Positions 1 through 8,918 are shown, numbered from the stretch's first letter. The stretch: 64,000 nucleotides of DNA from Streptomyces uncialis (GCF_036250755.1 NZ_CP109583.1:6115501-6179500), one strand, 5' to 3'. Notes: generated by a model not told the origin, from the letters alone. A program made the numbers and translations.

Positions 1-671
1 GCGTCCTGCTGGTCTCCGTCCACGCGGACGACCCGCTGCCGGATCTGCTGACCCAGCTCGCGATCCCCACGGTGATCAGCGGCCGCCGCAGCGGCGACGA
101 GCAGGTCCCGGCGGTCGACTCCGACAACTTCGGCGGTGGCCGGGCGGCGGTGGAGCATCTGATTTCCCGGGGCCGCCGCACGATCGCGACGATCACCGGT
201 CTGCTGGACGTGTACGGGGCGCGGCGCCGGGTCGACGGCTACCGGGCGGCCCTGGAGGACGCGGGCCTGACGGTGGACGAGGAACTGATCGCCCCCGGTG
301 ACTTCACCGAGGAGGGCGGACGGCGCGCGATGGCCGAACTGCTGGACCGCCGCCCCGATGTGGACGCGGTCTTCGCCGGGTCCGACGTGATGGCGGCGGG
401 CGCCCGCAGGACACTGCGGGACCGGGGCCGCCGGGTGCCCGACGACGTGGCGCTGGTCGGTTTCGACGACTCCGCGATGGCCCGCCACATGGACCCGCCC
501 CTGACGAGCGTCCGGCAGCCCGTCGAGGACATGGGCCGGGCGATGATCGGTGTCCTCCTGGCGGAGATCGCCCGGACCCCAGGAGGCCCCCGCCCCGCCC
601 GCGGCCAACACCGCCCACCGGCCCGCCCGGTGGTACTCCCGACAGAACTGGTCCCCCGCGCGTCGACCTGA
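1..671 (+). CDS. LacI/GalR-family transcriptional regulator, C-terminal part
   Basis: The reading frame is already open at base 3, so the N-terminal helix-turn-helix lies outside the window. What remains is the periplasmic-binding-protein-like effector domain of LacI/GalR regulators. Visible signatures are 'DNFGGGRAAVEHLI', 'RRVDGYRAALEDAG', 'DAVFAGSDVMAAGARRTLRD', 'VPDDVALVGFDDS' and the terminal 'PPLTSVRQPVEDMGR'. These are the sugar-binding lobes and dimerisation surface of the family. The protein would repress or activate a carbohydrate operon, most likely just left of the window. The effector sugar cannot be told from this part. The Pro/Arg-rich last 30 residues lie beyond the usual end of the fold and are probably a disordered tail. 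Confidence 0.9.
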   Translation, partial: VLLVSVHADDPLPDLLTQLAIPTVISGRRSGDEQVPAVDSDNFGGGRAAVEHLISRGRRTIATITGLLDVYGARRRVDGYRAALEDAGLTVDEELIAPGDFTEEGGRRAMAELLDRRPDVDAVFAGSDVMAAGARRTLRDRGRRVPDDVALVGFDDSAMARHMDPPLTSVRQPVEDMGRAMIGVLLAEIARTPGGPRPARGQHRPPARPVVLPTELVPRAST

Positions 672-869
672 CCGGCCACCGGTACCGGAACATCAGCCGT
701 CCCCGCCTGCGCACGCACGGCACGACGCTCCACAACTCGCTCCACCGGGCTGACGATCAGACGCTCGTCAACGCGTATACCTGGGGGGGCGACGCCTACG
801 GAGCCCCGCTGTGGCATCTCCTAGGGCCCGCCCGGCATATCCGCGGCCCTGCGGTGGCACGCCCGCGGG

Positions 870-1154
870 TCACCGGGAGCGGAACCTCTCCAGCGGTGTG
901 CGGGCGCCGGCGCGGAAGTCGGTCAGGGCCGTTCCGATGTCGTGGGCCGAGCCGGAGAAGAGGACAGAGCGGTCGGCCGCGACGAGGATCGTGCCGCCGC
1001 CCCGGACGCGGTGCACGACGGCCACCGCGTCGTCCTCGGGCAGCAGGACGTGACCGAGGTCGGCGTCCGGGGTGATGCCGCGGTACAGGGACTCGCCGAA
1101 GTCGATGAGGCGCCGCTGTTCCGGGGTGGGGAGCGCCGGTTCCTTCCCGCTCAT
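870..1154 (-). CDS. Small hypothetical protein, second gene of a coupled pair
   Basis: A 94-residue soluble protein with no membrane segment or signal peptide. I do not recognise the family. It reads as a compact alpha/beta domain, with 'EQRRLIDFGESLYRG' as a likely helix and 'DAVAVVHRVRGGGTILVAADRSVLFSG' as alternating strands. Its start overlaps the stop of the upstream 130-residue gene by 4 nt (ATGA), so the two are translationally coupled and probably act together. Pairs of this size and composition in Streptomyces often lie near polymorphic-toxin or immunity loci, but nothing in the window shows that here. Function unknown. Confidence 0.7.
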   Translation of the reverse strand: MSGKEPALPTPEQRRLIDFGESLYRGITPDADLGHVLLPEDDAVAVVHRVRGGGTILVAADRSVLFSGSAHDIGTALTDFRAGARTPLERFRSR

Positions 1155-1543
1155 CCCGGCGTCCCGTCCGCCGCGAGTTCAGCACTCAGGTCCGCGTCGC
1201 GCATCCCCGGCAACGCGTAGCCCTCCGTCTCGTCCCAGGGGACGTCGAGGTCGTCCATGTGTACGCGCCACTCGGCGTCCGGGACGGTCCTGCGCAACTC
1301 CGTCACGGAGTCCAGCACATGGACGATCACCGGCATCAGACGGGCGGGGTCGAACGGCATCTTGGTGGAGCCGTCGACGATCTCCCGCAGGTCCGCCGGG
1401 TCCTGGTCGTACAGGTACAGGCCCTCCTCGTCCTCGTAGGGGAACGACGCGGTGCGCGCGGCGACCACGCGGGCCATCGCGGCCGACTCGGGCCCGGTCA
1501 GCGGTGTGGCGCGGTGCGCGCTGTAGTAGAGGGAGACGCTCAT
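1151..1543 (-). CDS. Hypothetical protein, first gene of a coupled pair
   Basis: A 130-residue acidic cytoplasmic protein starting MSVSLYYSAHRATPL. It resembles, from memory, conserved Streptomyces proteins of unknown function with the blocks 'FPYEDEEGLYLYDQD', 'STKMPFDPARLMPVIVHVLDSV' and 'WRVHMDDLDVPWDE'. The high Asp/Glu content and lack of obvious catalytic residues are compatible with an immunity-like or structural role, but that is a guess. It overlaps the following 94-residue gene by ATGA. The next feature upstream on this strand is tRNA-His, so the pair has its own promoter in the 1545-1760 stretch, where I see no clear -10/-35. Confidence 0.75.
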   Translation of the reverse strand: MSVSLYYSAHRATPLTGPESAAMARVVAARTASFPYEDEEGLYLYDQDPADLREIVDGSTKMPFDPARLMPVIVHVLDSVTELRRTVPDAEWRVHMDDLDVPWDETEGYALPGMRDADLSAELAADGTPG

Positions 1544-1760
1544 GGCGGAAGCGTACGAGGGGGGTGCGACAGCGCGGGGCGGACGGGCGCGGGAGAGAGC
1601 CGGGTGCCGGGTGCCGGCGGGCTGTTGCCGCCTTGGCGGCTGTTGTCGCCGTTGTGGGGTGCCGCCTGTGGTGTGCGCGGCGGGAGGCGACGGGGAGGGC
1701 GGCGGGAAGCCGGCGGTCCCGGGACGGGCGCCCGCCCCTCGCGTTCCCGGGGGCGGGAAC

Positions 1761-1802
1761 GATCAAGGGGCTGACCTGTTCTACCAGGTCAGCCCCTTGA
1801 TC
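1761..1802 (-). terminator. Perfect hairpin just downstream of tRNA-His
   Basis: An 18-bp perfect inverted repeat with a 6-nt loop. The left arm is 1761-1778, starting GATCAAGGGGCTGACCTG, the loop is TTCTAC, and the right arm is 1785-1802. It ends 7 nt from the 3' end of the tRNA. No U-tract follows on the minus strand, so it would be a streptomycete stem-only terminator or 3' processing signal. Confidence 0.75.
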
Positions 1803-1808
1803 TATCAG

Positions 1809-1881
1809 GGTGAGTGACGGGACTTGAACCCGCGGCATCCTGGACCACAACCAGGTGCTCTACCAGCTGAGCTACACCCAC
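1809..1881 (-). tRNA. tRNA-His (GTG anticodon)
   Basis: The minus strand folds as a complete tRNA. The acceptor is GTGGGTG paired with CACTCAC, the D-arm has AGCTCAGCTGGTAGAGC, and the anticodon arm reads CCTGGTTGTGGTCCAGG with anticodon GTG. The T-arm contains GTTCAAGTC. The genome encodes G at position -1 (base 1882) opposite discriminator C73 (base 1809), the extra base pair that identifies histidine tRNAs. CCA is not encoded. Confidence 0.97.
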
Positions 1882-1964
1882 CACGATCGGAAGGTTCCCC
1901 GTGAGGTTCACCGACCGGCCGAGAAAAAGTGTACAGGGTCCGGGAGGGTGCTCGCGCACACGTT

Positions 1965-2591
1965 TCACGGAGCTGTGGGCGCCGTGGGGTCGGAGGCGGG
2001 CAGGACGTGCTTGGCGGCGATCTTGCGGGCGGTGTCGGAGTCCGGTCCGGGCTGCGGGACGAAGATCGCCTCGCGGTAGTAGCGCAGCTCGGCGATGGAC
2101 TCGCGGATGTCCGCCAGCGCTCGGTGGTTGCCGTTCTTGTCGGGGCTGTTGAAGTAGGCCCGGGGGTACCAGCGGCGGGCCAGTTCCTTGACGGAGGACA
2201 CGTCCACGATCCGGTAGTGGAGGTAGGACTCCAGGTCCGGCATGTCCCGGGAGAGGAAACCGCGGTCGGTGCCGACGGAGTTCCCGCACAGGGGAGCCTT
2301 GCCCGGTTCCTTGACGTGTTCGCGGAGGTACGCGAGGACGCGTTCCTCCGCGTCGGCCAGGGTGGTGCCGCCCGCCAGCTCGGCGAGGAGACCCGAGGTG
2401 GTGTGCATCTGCCGCACCACCTCGGGCATGGTCTCCAGCGCCTCGTCCGGCGGGCGGATCACGATGTCCACCCCGTCACCGAGGATGTTCAGCTCGGAGT
2501 CGGTGACCAGTGCGGCCACCTCGATGAGTGCGTCGTTCGCCAGCGAGAGTCCGGTCATCTCGCAGTCGATCCACACCATGCGATCGTTCAT
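1965..2591 (-). CDS. orn: Oligoribonuclease
   Basis: A 208-residue DEDDh-family 3'-5' exoribonuclease that degrades 2-5-nt RNAs and linear dinucleotides such as pGpG, the last step of mRNA and c-di-GMP turnover. The first motif '[10 protein letters not shown]' supplies D9 and E11. The block '[18 protein letters not shown]' carries the second conserved region, and '[19 protein letters not shown]' carries the catalytic His and last Asp. Length is normal apart from a roughly 20-residue C-terminal extension ending 'DPTAPTAP'. It lies 10 bp downstream of adpA on the same strand, the arrangement known for adpA-ornA in Streptomyces, where orn affects development. Confidence 0.96.
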   Translation of the reverse strand: MNDRMVWIDCEMTGLSLANDALIEVAALVTDSELNILGDGVDIVIRPPDEALETMPEVVRQMHTTSGLLAELAGGTTLADAEERVLAYLREHVKEPGKAPLCGNSVGTDRGFLSRDMPDLESYLHYRIVDVSSVKELARRWYPRAYFNSPDKNGNHRALADIRESIAELRYYREAIFVPQPGPDSDTARKIAAKHVLPASDPTAPTAP

Positions 2592-2601
2592 GCGCCTTAC
2601 C

Positions 2602-3825
2602 CTACGGCGCGCTCCGCTGCCCCGGCAGGCTCGGGCGCCCCATTAGCCCTGACGCGTACACGTCCGAGCCATGTCCGTGCCGCCCCGGGTCGGGGGACAG
2701 GGACGGGTGCGGACCGTGCGAGCCGGCCACAGGAGTGCGCCTGGTCTGCGCCGGGACCGGGGAGTCCGGCCCCGTGAGCGGCCCGGCGTCGACCAGTTTC
2801 TCCCCCTGCGGACGGCGGGCCCGGTAGGCGGCCCGGTACGCGGCGGGAGAGGAGCCGAGCTGGCGCCGGAAGTGGCCGCGCAGCGCGACAGGGGAGCGGA
2901 AGCCGCAACGGCCCGCCACCTCGTCGACCGAGTAGTCGGAGGTCTCCAGGAGACGCTGCGCCTGGAGGACCCGCTGGGTGATCAGCCACTGGAGCGGCGC
3001 GCTGCCCGTGAGCGAACGGAACCTGCGGTCGAAGGTCCGGCGGCTCATATAGGCACGGGCCGCGAGCGTCTCCACGTCGAACTGCTCGTGCAGATGCTCC
3101 AGCGCCCAGGCGACGACCTCCGCGAGGGGGTCGGCGCCGATCTCCTCCGGTAAAGACCTGTCGAGGTAGCGCTCCTGGCCGCCGCTGCGCCGGGGTGGCA
3201 CCACGAGCCTGCGGGCGAGCGCGCCCGCCGCCTCGTTGCCATGGTCGGTGCGCACGATGTGCAGGCACAGATCGATGCCCGCGGCCGTGCCCGCGCTGGT
3301 GAGTACGTCCCCGTCGTCGACGAAGAGTTCCCTGGGGTCCACATGGACCGACGGGTACCGCTTCGCCAGGGTCGGCGCGTACATCCAGTGGGTGGTGGCC
3401 GGCCGGCCGTCGAGCAGTCCGGCGGCGGCGAGCACGAAGGCTCCCGTGCACAGCCCGACGATCCGCGCGCCCTCCTCATGGGCGCGGCGCAGCGCGTCGA
3501 GCGCGTCCTCCGGCGGCGGCGCGGTGATCGAGCGCCAGGCCGGGACGACGACGGTGCCCGCGCGGGCGATCGCCTCCAGGCCGTGCGGCGCGGTGAGTTC
3601 GAGTCCGCCGGTCGTCCTGAGCGGTCCGTCCTCGCCGGCGCTCACCAGCAAGCGGTAGCGCGGCACTCCGGCGTCCTGGCGGTCGATACCGAACACCGAG
3701 AGCGGGATCGAACTCTCGAAGATGGGGCCGCCGCTGAACAGCAGCACCGCGACTATTTCCCGTCGGCGTCGCCCGGATAGCTTCCGGGCGACCGCCTCGG
3801 GTGCGGCAGTGGAGTCGTGGCTCAT
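2602..3825 (-). CDS. adpA: AdpA, central developmental activator (AraC/XylS-type)
   Basis: A 407-residue protein with an N-terminal DJ-1/PfpI (GATase-1-like) dimerisation domain at about residues 25-200 ('[19 protein letters not shown]', '[19 protein letters not shown]'). A C-terminal AraC double helix-turn-helix covers about 235-335 ('[20 protein letters not shown]', '[20 protein letters not shown]'). The C-terminal 70 residues are low-complexity. In Streptomyces AdpA switches on aerial growth and antibiotic genes. Codon 225 is TTA, in the linker just before the DNA-binding domain, the conserved position for bldA control. The start ATG at 3825 has a GAGGGGGG ribosome site. The order adpA-orn supports the name. 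Confidence 0.96.
   Translation of the reverse strand: MSHDSTAAPEAVARKLSGRRRREIVAVLLFSGGPIFESSIPLSVFGIDRQDAGVPRYRLLVSAGEDGPLRTTGGLELTAPHGLEAIARAGTVVVPAWRSITAPPPEDALDALRRAHEEGARIVGLCTGAFVLAAAGLLDGRPATTHWMYAPTLAKRYPSVHVDPRELFVDDGDVLTSAGTAAGIDLCLHIVRTDHGNEAAGALARRLVVPPRRSGGQERYLDRSLPEEIGADPLAEVVAWALEHLHEQFDVETLAARAYMSRRTFDRRFRSLTGSAPLQWLITQRVLQAQRLLETSDYSVDEVAGRCGFRSPVALRGHFRRQLGSSPAAYRAAYRARRPQGEKLVDAGPLTGPDSPVPAQTRRTPVAGSHGPHPSLSPDPGRHGHGSDVYASGLMGRPSLPGQRSAP
3151..3153 (-). promoter_or_regulatory. TTA leucine codon 225 of adpA (bldA checkpoint)
   Basis: On the minus strand the codons read TCT TTA CCG (Ser-Leu-Pro). TTA is read only by the rare bldA tRNA in Streptomyces, which makes AdpA translation depend on developmental state. 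I did not search every other gene exhaustively for TTA. Confidence 0.9.
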
Positions 3826-4213
3826 GGCGCTAAGCCCCCCTCGGTGGTCGCGGCGCCCCTAACGTCTCGGGCTTGTCGCTCCAGCACATTTCCCCTCGGT
3901 CCTGCACGAGTCCCCCGCCGTAAGACAGTCATGATCGAATCTACTGTGTTCCGTGGTGCCCGCGTGACCACTTTTGCACCCCAGCACATTGTCGACATGG
4001 CAACTTGGCGTAAAGCATTCGATCACGAAGCGTGGCACTCCGGGAGCGCTTCGGGAAGTACGCATTCGGTGCGTGGCCGGTCCGCGTAGGGTGCGAATCC
4101 GGCCGTCGACCCTTTCTTCCCTGGTGGGAACGGGGATGGACGGGGTCTGGACCAAAGGAAGCCGCCCTTGGCCAAGTTGGCTGAAATCTTACGGGGGCGT
4201 GCGACGAAACCGG
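3826..4213. other. Long upstream region of adpA
   Basis: About 390 bp without a credible gene and noticeably lower in G+C than its surroundings, for example around 3930-4050. Long leaders and promoter regions with multiple regulator sites are usual upstream of adpA. I see the AT-richer patch but cannot assign individual -10/-35 or AdpA sites with confidence. Confidence 0.5.
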
Positions 4214-4483
4214 TCAGCTCTCCGGCGTGCGCCTGTAAGAGGCGCGTATAGGGGACGGACGGCGGGCGGGGCCGGCTCCCGCCGGGCGGCGGGTGGTCCG
4301 CCGCAGGAGTATCCGGCACCCGGCCGCCACCGCCATCAGACCGAGCGCCGCACCGGTTGCTCCTGCGAGTGCGGCCGTGCCCGTGAGGAGCGCGATCGGG
4401 ACGGCGAGGGTGGTGAAGACGGCCCAGCGCATGCCCGCTGCGGCGGGACCGGGGGCGGGTACGGGGGGAGGGGGTCCTGGCAT
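4214..4483 (-). CDS. Small putative membrane protein
   Basis: An 89-residue protein that starts at an internal ATG (4483) preceded by GGAAG. It has a Pro-rich N-terminus ('MPGPPPPVPAPGPAA'), then about 40 hydrophobic residues ('WAVFTTLAVPIALLTGTAAL' followed by 'AGATGAALGLMAVAAGCRIL') that could form two transmembrane helices, and a basic Arg-rich tail. This is a common layout of small Streptomyces membrane proteins. I do not recognise a family. A longer frame extends upstream but lacks a ribosome site, so the short start is preferred. Confidence 0.45.
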   Translation of the reverse strand: MPGPPPPVPAPGPAAAGMRWAVFTTLAVPIALLTGTAALAGATGAALGLMAVAAGCRILLRRTTRRPAGAGPARRPSPIRASYRRTPES

Positions 4484-5092
4484 GTTTGCACTTCCATGGG
4501 AGAGGGTTCGCAATGCCCAACGCGCCGGTGCTCCCACGGTCACCTCGCGGCTCGCCCGCCGGGCCCCGCCGACGGCTCCCCGCTCCACGGCGCACGCCGG
4601 TCCGCACCGCCCCCGCGGGCTCCCGCACACCCGTCTCCAGAGGTCGCCGCCGGACGGCCGACGGACTCCCTTACGGCGTATACCACCCGTAAAGGACCCG
4701 GCCAGGTCGTCTCAGATTGAACGAACTGTTGTCCGAGAGATGTGGTCATCCGGCCCCCGAAGCGGCTGTAAGTGGCAGCCACCATTGCCAGCGGGCCCGG
4801 CGCTCATGCATGCTCCCGGGGTACGCCCCCGGGGTGTGCCGCGCCCCGGCGCGGCACTGAGCGGTACGCGCCGGGACAGTGGGCATGAGGGGAGTGTCGC
4901 CGTACCCTTGGGGGTAGGGGGTTGGGAAGATGATTCCCGGACACAGCTCCGGGGTACCGACCCAGCAGCCCCGACGCAGCTCCCGACCCGGACCTCCTTG
5001 ACAGCCGCATCCTCCGACAGCTCCGCAGCCCGCAGCCCCGCTCGGGCCCTCCAGCCGCCCCTCCTCAGAGGATCTTCTTCGCCGAGACACCC
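4484..5092. other. Non-coding stretch with GC-rich hairpins
   Basis: No convincing gene in about 600 bp. Two adjacent inverted repeats stand out. One is at 4815-4833 (CCCGGGG/CCCCGGG around TACG) and the other at 4836-4857 (GTGCCGCGC pairing with GCGCGGCAC). They may be transcription terminators or RNA structure in the leader of the universal stress gene, which starts at 5093. Confidence 0.4.
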
Positions 5093-5617
5093 ATGGCCGG
5101 TCACGAATCCTTCGAACCCGCGGACCGCAAGCGTCAGGTCGCCGATCCGACGGCCGACCCGCTGGCGGCCGAAGAAGCACGCCACCCCTGCGATCCCGCC
5201 TTCAAGCACGGAGTCGTCGTCGGTTTCGACGGGTCCATGTCCAGCGAGCGGGCCCTCGCCTACGCCATCGGCATGGCCCACCGCTCCAGCGCCGGTCTGA
5301 TCATCGTGCATGTCGCCAACCGGCTGCCCACGACCGTCTGGGCGGGCTGCGAACCCCCCGTCTTCGTCGACGTCCCCGACCACCGCACCGAGGTCCTCGG
5401 GCTCGAACTCGCCTGCGCGGAATACCTCGCCGAGGTCCCCTGGGTCCTGGTCGAACGCGGCGGCGACATCTGCCATGAGCTGGAGGAGGTCGGCCGGGAG
5501 TACGAGGCCGACGCCATCGTCGTGGGCTCGACGCACGGGATCGTCGGCCGCATCTTCGGCTCCGTCGCCGGACGGCTCGCCCGCCGCGCCCAGCGCCCCG
5601 TCGTCGTCATCCCCTGA
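5093..5617 (+). CDS. Universal stress protein (UspA family)
   Basis: A 174-residue single-domain Usp protein. The fold starts at about residue 40 with 'GVVVGFDGSMSSERALAYAIGMA', giving the first strand, the nucleotide-contacting Asp and the first helix. It ends with 'DAIVVGSTHGIVGRIFGSVA' followed by a short basic stretch and 'RPVVVIP', close to the G-x2-G-x9-G-(S/T) ATP-binding pattern. The 40-residue hydrophilic N-terminal extension is unusual for the family, whose members are typically 140-150 residues. Likely an ATP-binding stress or dormancy protein in the cytoplasm. No partner gene is evident. Confidence 0.85.
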   Translation: MAGHESFEPADRKRQVADPTADPLAAEEARHPCDPAFKHGVVVGFDGSMSSERALAYAIGMAHRSSAGLIIVHVANRLPTTVWAGCEPPVFVDVPDHRTEVLGLELACAEYLAEVPWVLVERGGDICHELEEVGREYEADAIVVGSTHGIVGRIFGSVAGRLARRAQRPVVVIP

Positions 5618-5700
5618 CGACCCGCCCCGGGCCGCCCTGTCCCACCGGCTGACGTCCGCCCCCCCCGGCCCGGTCCTGCCCCTTGGTGAGGCCCCGTCCC

Positions 5701-5768
5701 CCGGCCCGGCGCCCGCCCCGTCGGCCGGTATCCGACCTCCGGCCCGGCGCCCACCCGTCGGCCGGTAC
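5701..5768. repeat. Direct repeat of about 30 bp downstream of the Usp gene
   Basis: Two near-identical copies at 5701-5730 and 5739-5768, beginning CCGGCCCGGCGCCC and ending GTCGGCCGGTA. They lie in a roughly 400-bp gene-free stretch (5618-6021) that otherwise shows only GC-rich sequence with runs of C. Confidence 0.7.
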
Positions 5769-6021
5769 CTCTGAGCCCGGCCCGACCCGACCCCGCCCCC
5801 GCTCCGCGCCCCGCGCGCGCCCCACCACCCCACCCCGCACGACCGTGCGGGCAACAGCCCCCGGGCCGGGGCCCGATGGGCGGGCCGACGGCGTCAACGG
5901 GTCGACAAATCTACTCATGCGTAGGGGTGAATCCGGCCCGCGCGCCGGGTACATAGCGGTCGCGGGCCGCAATCCAGCGGCCGACACCACGCGGCACGAC
6001 CGCATTTGAAGGGAGCCCGCC

Positions 6022-6591
6022 GTGGACAGCGAAGTCTCTGCGGGAAGCAGCACCTCCACCCTCGGCCATCTCGCCCTCGGCCTCACCCTGCTGGCCTTCG
6101 GTATCGGCCATACCCAGGTCATCGACGGGGTGACGGCGGCCGACGCCGTCTCCGTGGCCACCTATCTCGGCGGGATAGCGCTGTTCCTCGCCGGGCTGCT
6201 GGCACTGCGCGACCATGACGCCCTCAACGGCACGGCGTTCGCCGGACTGGGAGCCCTCTGGTTCATCTGGGGCGCCGGCGCCGGCAGTCAGGTCTCGGCC
6301 AACGCGGCAGGGCTGTTCCTGCTGCTGTTCGCGCTGCTCGCGCTCAGTCTGACCCTGGCCTCCGCGGGAACGGTGCCGCTCGTCCGGGTCTCCTACGGTC
6401 TGCTGTCCCTCTCCCTGCTGCTGCTCGCCCTGGGGCAGTTCGGGGAATCGGGCGGGCTCGCCAAGGCCGGTGGCTGGTTCGCCGCCGCCGGAGGTCTCGC
6501 CGCGTGGTACGCGGCCACCGCGGCCCTCGCCCACTGGCCGACCGCCCTCCCCAAGCGCGCTGCCGGCCGTGGAGTGACGGCCACCGGCTGA
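6022..6591 (+). CDS. GPR1/FUN34/YaaH-family transporter (acetate/succinate type)
   Basis: A 189-residue integral membrane protein with about six transmembrane helices, alternating blocks such as 'LALGLTLLAFGIGHTQV', 'VATYLGGIALFLAGLLALRD' and 'LFLLLFALLALSLTLASAG'. The 'GALWFIWGAGAG' segment and overall size match the YaaH/SatP family, which moves acetate or succinate with protons. The N-terminal 'TLGHLALGL' takes the place of the usual NPxPLGL motif, so it is a divergent actinobacterial member and the substrate is not assured. The start is GTG 6022 behind GAAGGGAGC. The gene is convergent with glmS. Confidence 0.85.
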   Translation: MDSEVSAGSSTSTLGHLALGLTLLAFGIGHTQVIDGVTAADAVSVATYLGGIALFLAGLLALRDHDALNGTAFAGLGALWFIWGAGAGSQVSANAAGLFLLLFALLALSLTLASAGTVPLVRVSYGLLSLSLLLLALGQFGESGGLAKAGGWFAAAGGLAAWYAATAALAHWPTALPKRAAGRGVTATG

Positions 6592-6633
6592 GGCAGCCCG
6601 CGCCGGGGCTCGGGCGGCCCCGGCGCACCCAAG

Positions 6634-6676
6634 GAGTGATCCCTGTGCGCCGTCGTGGCTCGCACAGGGATCACTC
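6634..6676. terminator. Bidirectional terminator between the YaaH gene and glmS
   Basis: A perfect 16-bp stem (GAGTGATCCCTGTGCG at 6634-6649 with its complement at 6661-6676) and an 11-nt loop, between two convergent genes. This is a strong candidate for a stem-type terminator serving both. Confidence 0.85.
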
Positions 6677-6735
6677 GTGTCCGGGGTCGGGCGGGACCGG
6701 GGTGAGGCGGGTCCGTCCGAGGCCCGGCCGGGTGA

Positions 6736-8553
6736 CTACTCCACGGTCACGGACTTCGCGAGGTTGCGGGGCTTGTCGATGTCCCGGCCCAGCGCCAACG
6801 CCGTGTGGTAGGCGAGCAGTTGCAGCGGGATGCCCATGAGGATCGGGTCCAGCTCGTCCTCGTTCTTCGGGACGACGATCGTCCGGTCGGCCTTCTCCTG
6901 CTCCTGGTGGGCCACCGCGAGGATGCGTCCGCTGCGGGCCTTGATCTCCTCCAGCGCCGCCCGGTTCTTCTCCAGCAGATCGTCGTCGGGCACGATCGCG
7001 ACCGTCGGCAGCGCGGGCTCGATCAGCGCGAGCGGACCGTGCTTCAGCTCCGAGGCGGGATACGCCTCGGCGTGGATGTACGAGACCTCCTTGAGCTTCA
7101 GCGACGCCTCACGGGCCACCGGGTAGCCGCGCACCCGGCCGATGAACATCATCGAGCGGGCGTCCGCGTACTCACGGGCCAGCGCCTTGATGTCGTCCTC
7201 CTGCTTGAGGATCTCGTCGATCTGGCCGGGCAGCTTGCGCAGGCCCTCGATCATCCGCTTGCCGTCGGCCACCGACAGATCGCGGGTGCGGCCCAGGTGC
7301 AGGGCGAGCAGCGCGAAGGCGACGGTGGTGTTGGTGAAGCACTTGGTGGAGACGACGCACACCTCGGGACCGGCGTGCACGTACACCCCGCCGTCGGCCT
7401 CCCGGGCGATCGCCGAGCCGACGACGTTGACCACACCGAGCACCCGGGCGCCCTTGCGCTTCAGCTCCTGCACGGCGGCCAGCACGTCGTACGTCTCACC
7501 GGACTGCGAGACCGCGATGTAGAGGGTGTCCGGGTCCACCACCGGGTTGCGGTAGCGGAACTCGGAAGCGGGCTCGGCGTCGGCGGGGACCCGGGCCAGC
7601 TCCTCGATCATCTGGGCGCCGATCATGCCCGCGTGGTACGAGGTGCCGCAGCCGAGGATCTTCACCCGGCGTACCGCGCGCGCCTCCCGGGCGTCGAGGT
7701 TCAGCCCGCCGAGGCGGACCGTGGAGAACCGGTCGTCGATCCGGCCGCGCAGCACCCGGTCCACGGCCTCGGCCTGCTCGTGGATCTCCTTGTGCATGTA
7801 CGTGTCGTGGCCGCCCATGTCGTACGACTCGGCCGCCCACTCCACGGTGGTCGGGGAGGCCGTCGTACGGGTGCCCTCGGTGGTGTAGGTGCGGAAGTCG
7901 TCGGCCTTCAGGGTCGCCATCTCGCCGTCGTCGAGGGTGACGACCTGACGGGTGTGGGTGACCAGCGCGGCGACGTCGGAGGCGACGAACATCTCCTTCT
8001 CACCGATGCCGAGGACGACGGGGGAGCCGTTGCGGGCGACGACGATCCGGTCCGCGAAGTCGGCGTGCAGCACGGCGATGCCGTAGGTGCCCTCGACCAT
8101 CCGCAGGACCGCGCGGACCTTCTCCTCCAGGGTCGGGGCGTCCGAGCGGGCGATGAGGTGGGTCAGTACCTCGGTGTCCGTCTCGGAGCGGAACTCGATG
8201 CCCTCGGCGGTGAGCTTGGTCCGCAGGTCGGAGGCGTTGTCGATGATGCCGTTGTGGACGACGGCGACCCGGCCGGAGCCGTCCAGGTGCGGGTGGGCGT
8301 TCTCGTCGGAGGGGGCGCCGTGGGTGGCCCAGCGGGTGTGGGCGATCCCGGTGGTGCCGGTGAAGCGGGCGGGGACCTTGGCCTCCAGGTCACGGACCCG
8401 GCCCTTGGCCTTGACCATCTTCAGTCCGGTGGCCTTGGGGCCCGTGATCACCACACCGGCCGAGTCGTAGCCGCGGTACTCCAGCCGCTGGAGCCCTTCC
8501 AGGAGCAGCGGGGCCACATCGCGCCTGCCGATGTATCCGACGATTCCGCACAT
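6736..8553 (-). CDS. glmS: Glutamine--fructose-6-phosphate aminotransferase (isomerising)
   Basis: A 605-residue enzyme making glucosamine-6-phosphate from fructose-6-phosphate and glutamine, the entry to peptidoglycan amino sugars. It starts MCGIVGYIG, so Cys2 becomes the N-terminal nucleophile of the class II glutaminase domain (about 1-230; 'HTRWATHGAPSDENAHPH'). Two SIS sugar-isomerase domains follow ('GCGTSYHAGMIGAQMIEELA', 'VSQSGETYDVLAAVQELKRK'), and the enzyme ends 'DIDKPRNLAKSVTVE'. All core motifs and the length are normal. A glmS copy at this place matches the glmS2 position in S. coelicolor as I recall it. Nothing resembling a glmS ribozyme is seen upstream, nor is one expected in actinomycetes. 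Confidence 0.97.
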   Translation of the reverse strand: MCGIVGYIGRRDVAPLLLEGLQRLEYRGYDSAGVVITGPKATGLKMVKAKGRVRDLEAKVPARFTGTTGIAHTRWATHGAPSDENAHPHLDGSGRVAVVHNGIIDNASDLRTKLTAEGIEFRSETDTEVLTHLIARSDAPTLEEKVRAVLRMVEGTYGIAVLHADFADRIVVARNGSPVVLGIGEKEMFVASDVAALVTHTRQVVTLDDGEMATLKADDFRTYTTEGTRTTASPTTVEWAAESYDMGGHDTYMHKEIHEQAEAVDRVLRGRIDDRFSTVRLGGLNLDAREARAVRRVKILGCGTSYHAGMIGAQMIEELARVPADAEPASEFRYRNPVVDPDTLYIAVSQSGETYDVLAAVQELKRKGARVLGVVNVVGSAIAREADGGVYVHAGPEVCVVSTKCFTNTTVAFALLALHLGRTRDLSVADGKRMIEGLRKLPGQIDEILKQEDDIKALAREYADARSMMFIGRVRGYPVAREASLKLKEVSYIHAEAYPASELKHGPLALIEPALPTVAIVPDDDLLEKNRAALEEIKARSGRILAVAHQEQEKADRTIVVPKNEDELDPILMGIPLQLLAYHTALALGRDIDKPRNLAKSVTVE

Positions 8554-8642
8554 GGAACGTGTCCTCTGTTTCTGTGTTCTCGGACGGCCGTGACGGCTCC
8601 CCGGGTCGCCCCCGGGGCCCGGGGGTCTCCCGGATGCCGTCG

Positions 8643-8918
8643 CTAGCCGTAGACGATGCGGCGCAGCTGCCTCAGTGAGAGGGTCGGCGGCGCGACCGCG
8701 CGGTAGCTCAGTTCCGCCTCGATCCGTTCGAAGATCTCCGCGTTCACCAGGCCCTGACCCTGGAGTTCGCGGTGGCGGCGACGGACGAAGTCCTCCGTCG
8801 TCTCGTCGAAGTACGCGAGGACGTCCTGGACCACCCGCAGGGCCTCGCCGCGGCTCAGCGGCGTACTGCGCGTCAGATGATCGACAAGGTCGTCGTGCAC
8901 CCGTTGATCCTGGGACAA
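8643..8918 (-). CDS. Conserved small protein of unknown function
   Basis: A 91-residue, charged, probably all-helical cytoplasmic protein ('DDLVDHLTRSTPLSRGEALR', 'VVQDVLAYFDETTEDFVRRR', 'FERIEAELSYRAVAPPTLSL'). It lacks Cys, transmembrane segments and known motifs. I recall close relatives next to glmS in other streptomycetes. It is upstream of glmS on the same strand with a gap of about 90 bp, so it could be co-transcribed with it. Function unknown. Confidence 0.75.
   Translation of the reverse strand: MSQDQRVHDDLVDHLTRSTPLSRGEALRVVQDVLAYFDETTEDFVRRRHRELQGQGLVNAEIFERIEAELSYRAVAPPTLSLRQLRRIVYG

Noticed and set aside
1761..1882. tRNA-His plus hairpin as an attachment site for an integrated element
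   Set aside because: No integrase gene or duplicated tRNA 3' end was seen nearby, and core genes follow on both sides. The hairpin is better explained as a terminator.
8554..8642. glmS ribozyme or riboswitch ahead of glmS
   Set aside because: No recognisable ribozyme fold, and the spacing to the upstream gene is only about 90 bp. Such ribozymes are known mainly from Firmicutes.
6805..8646. 613-codon frame antisense to glmS, and similar frames antisense to mccA and hexA
   Set aside because: Antisense mirrors of conserved genes. The residue composition (Gly/Arg/Val/His/Asp) is typical of complementary-strand artefacts.
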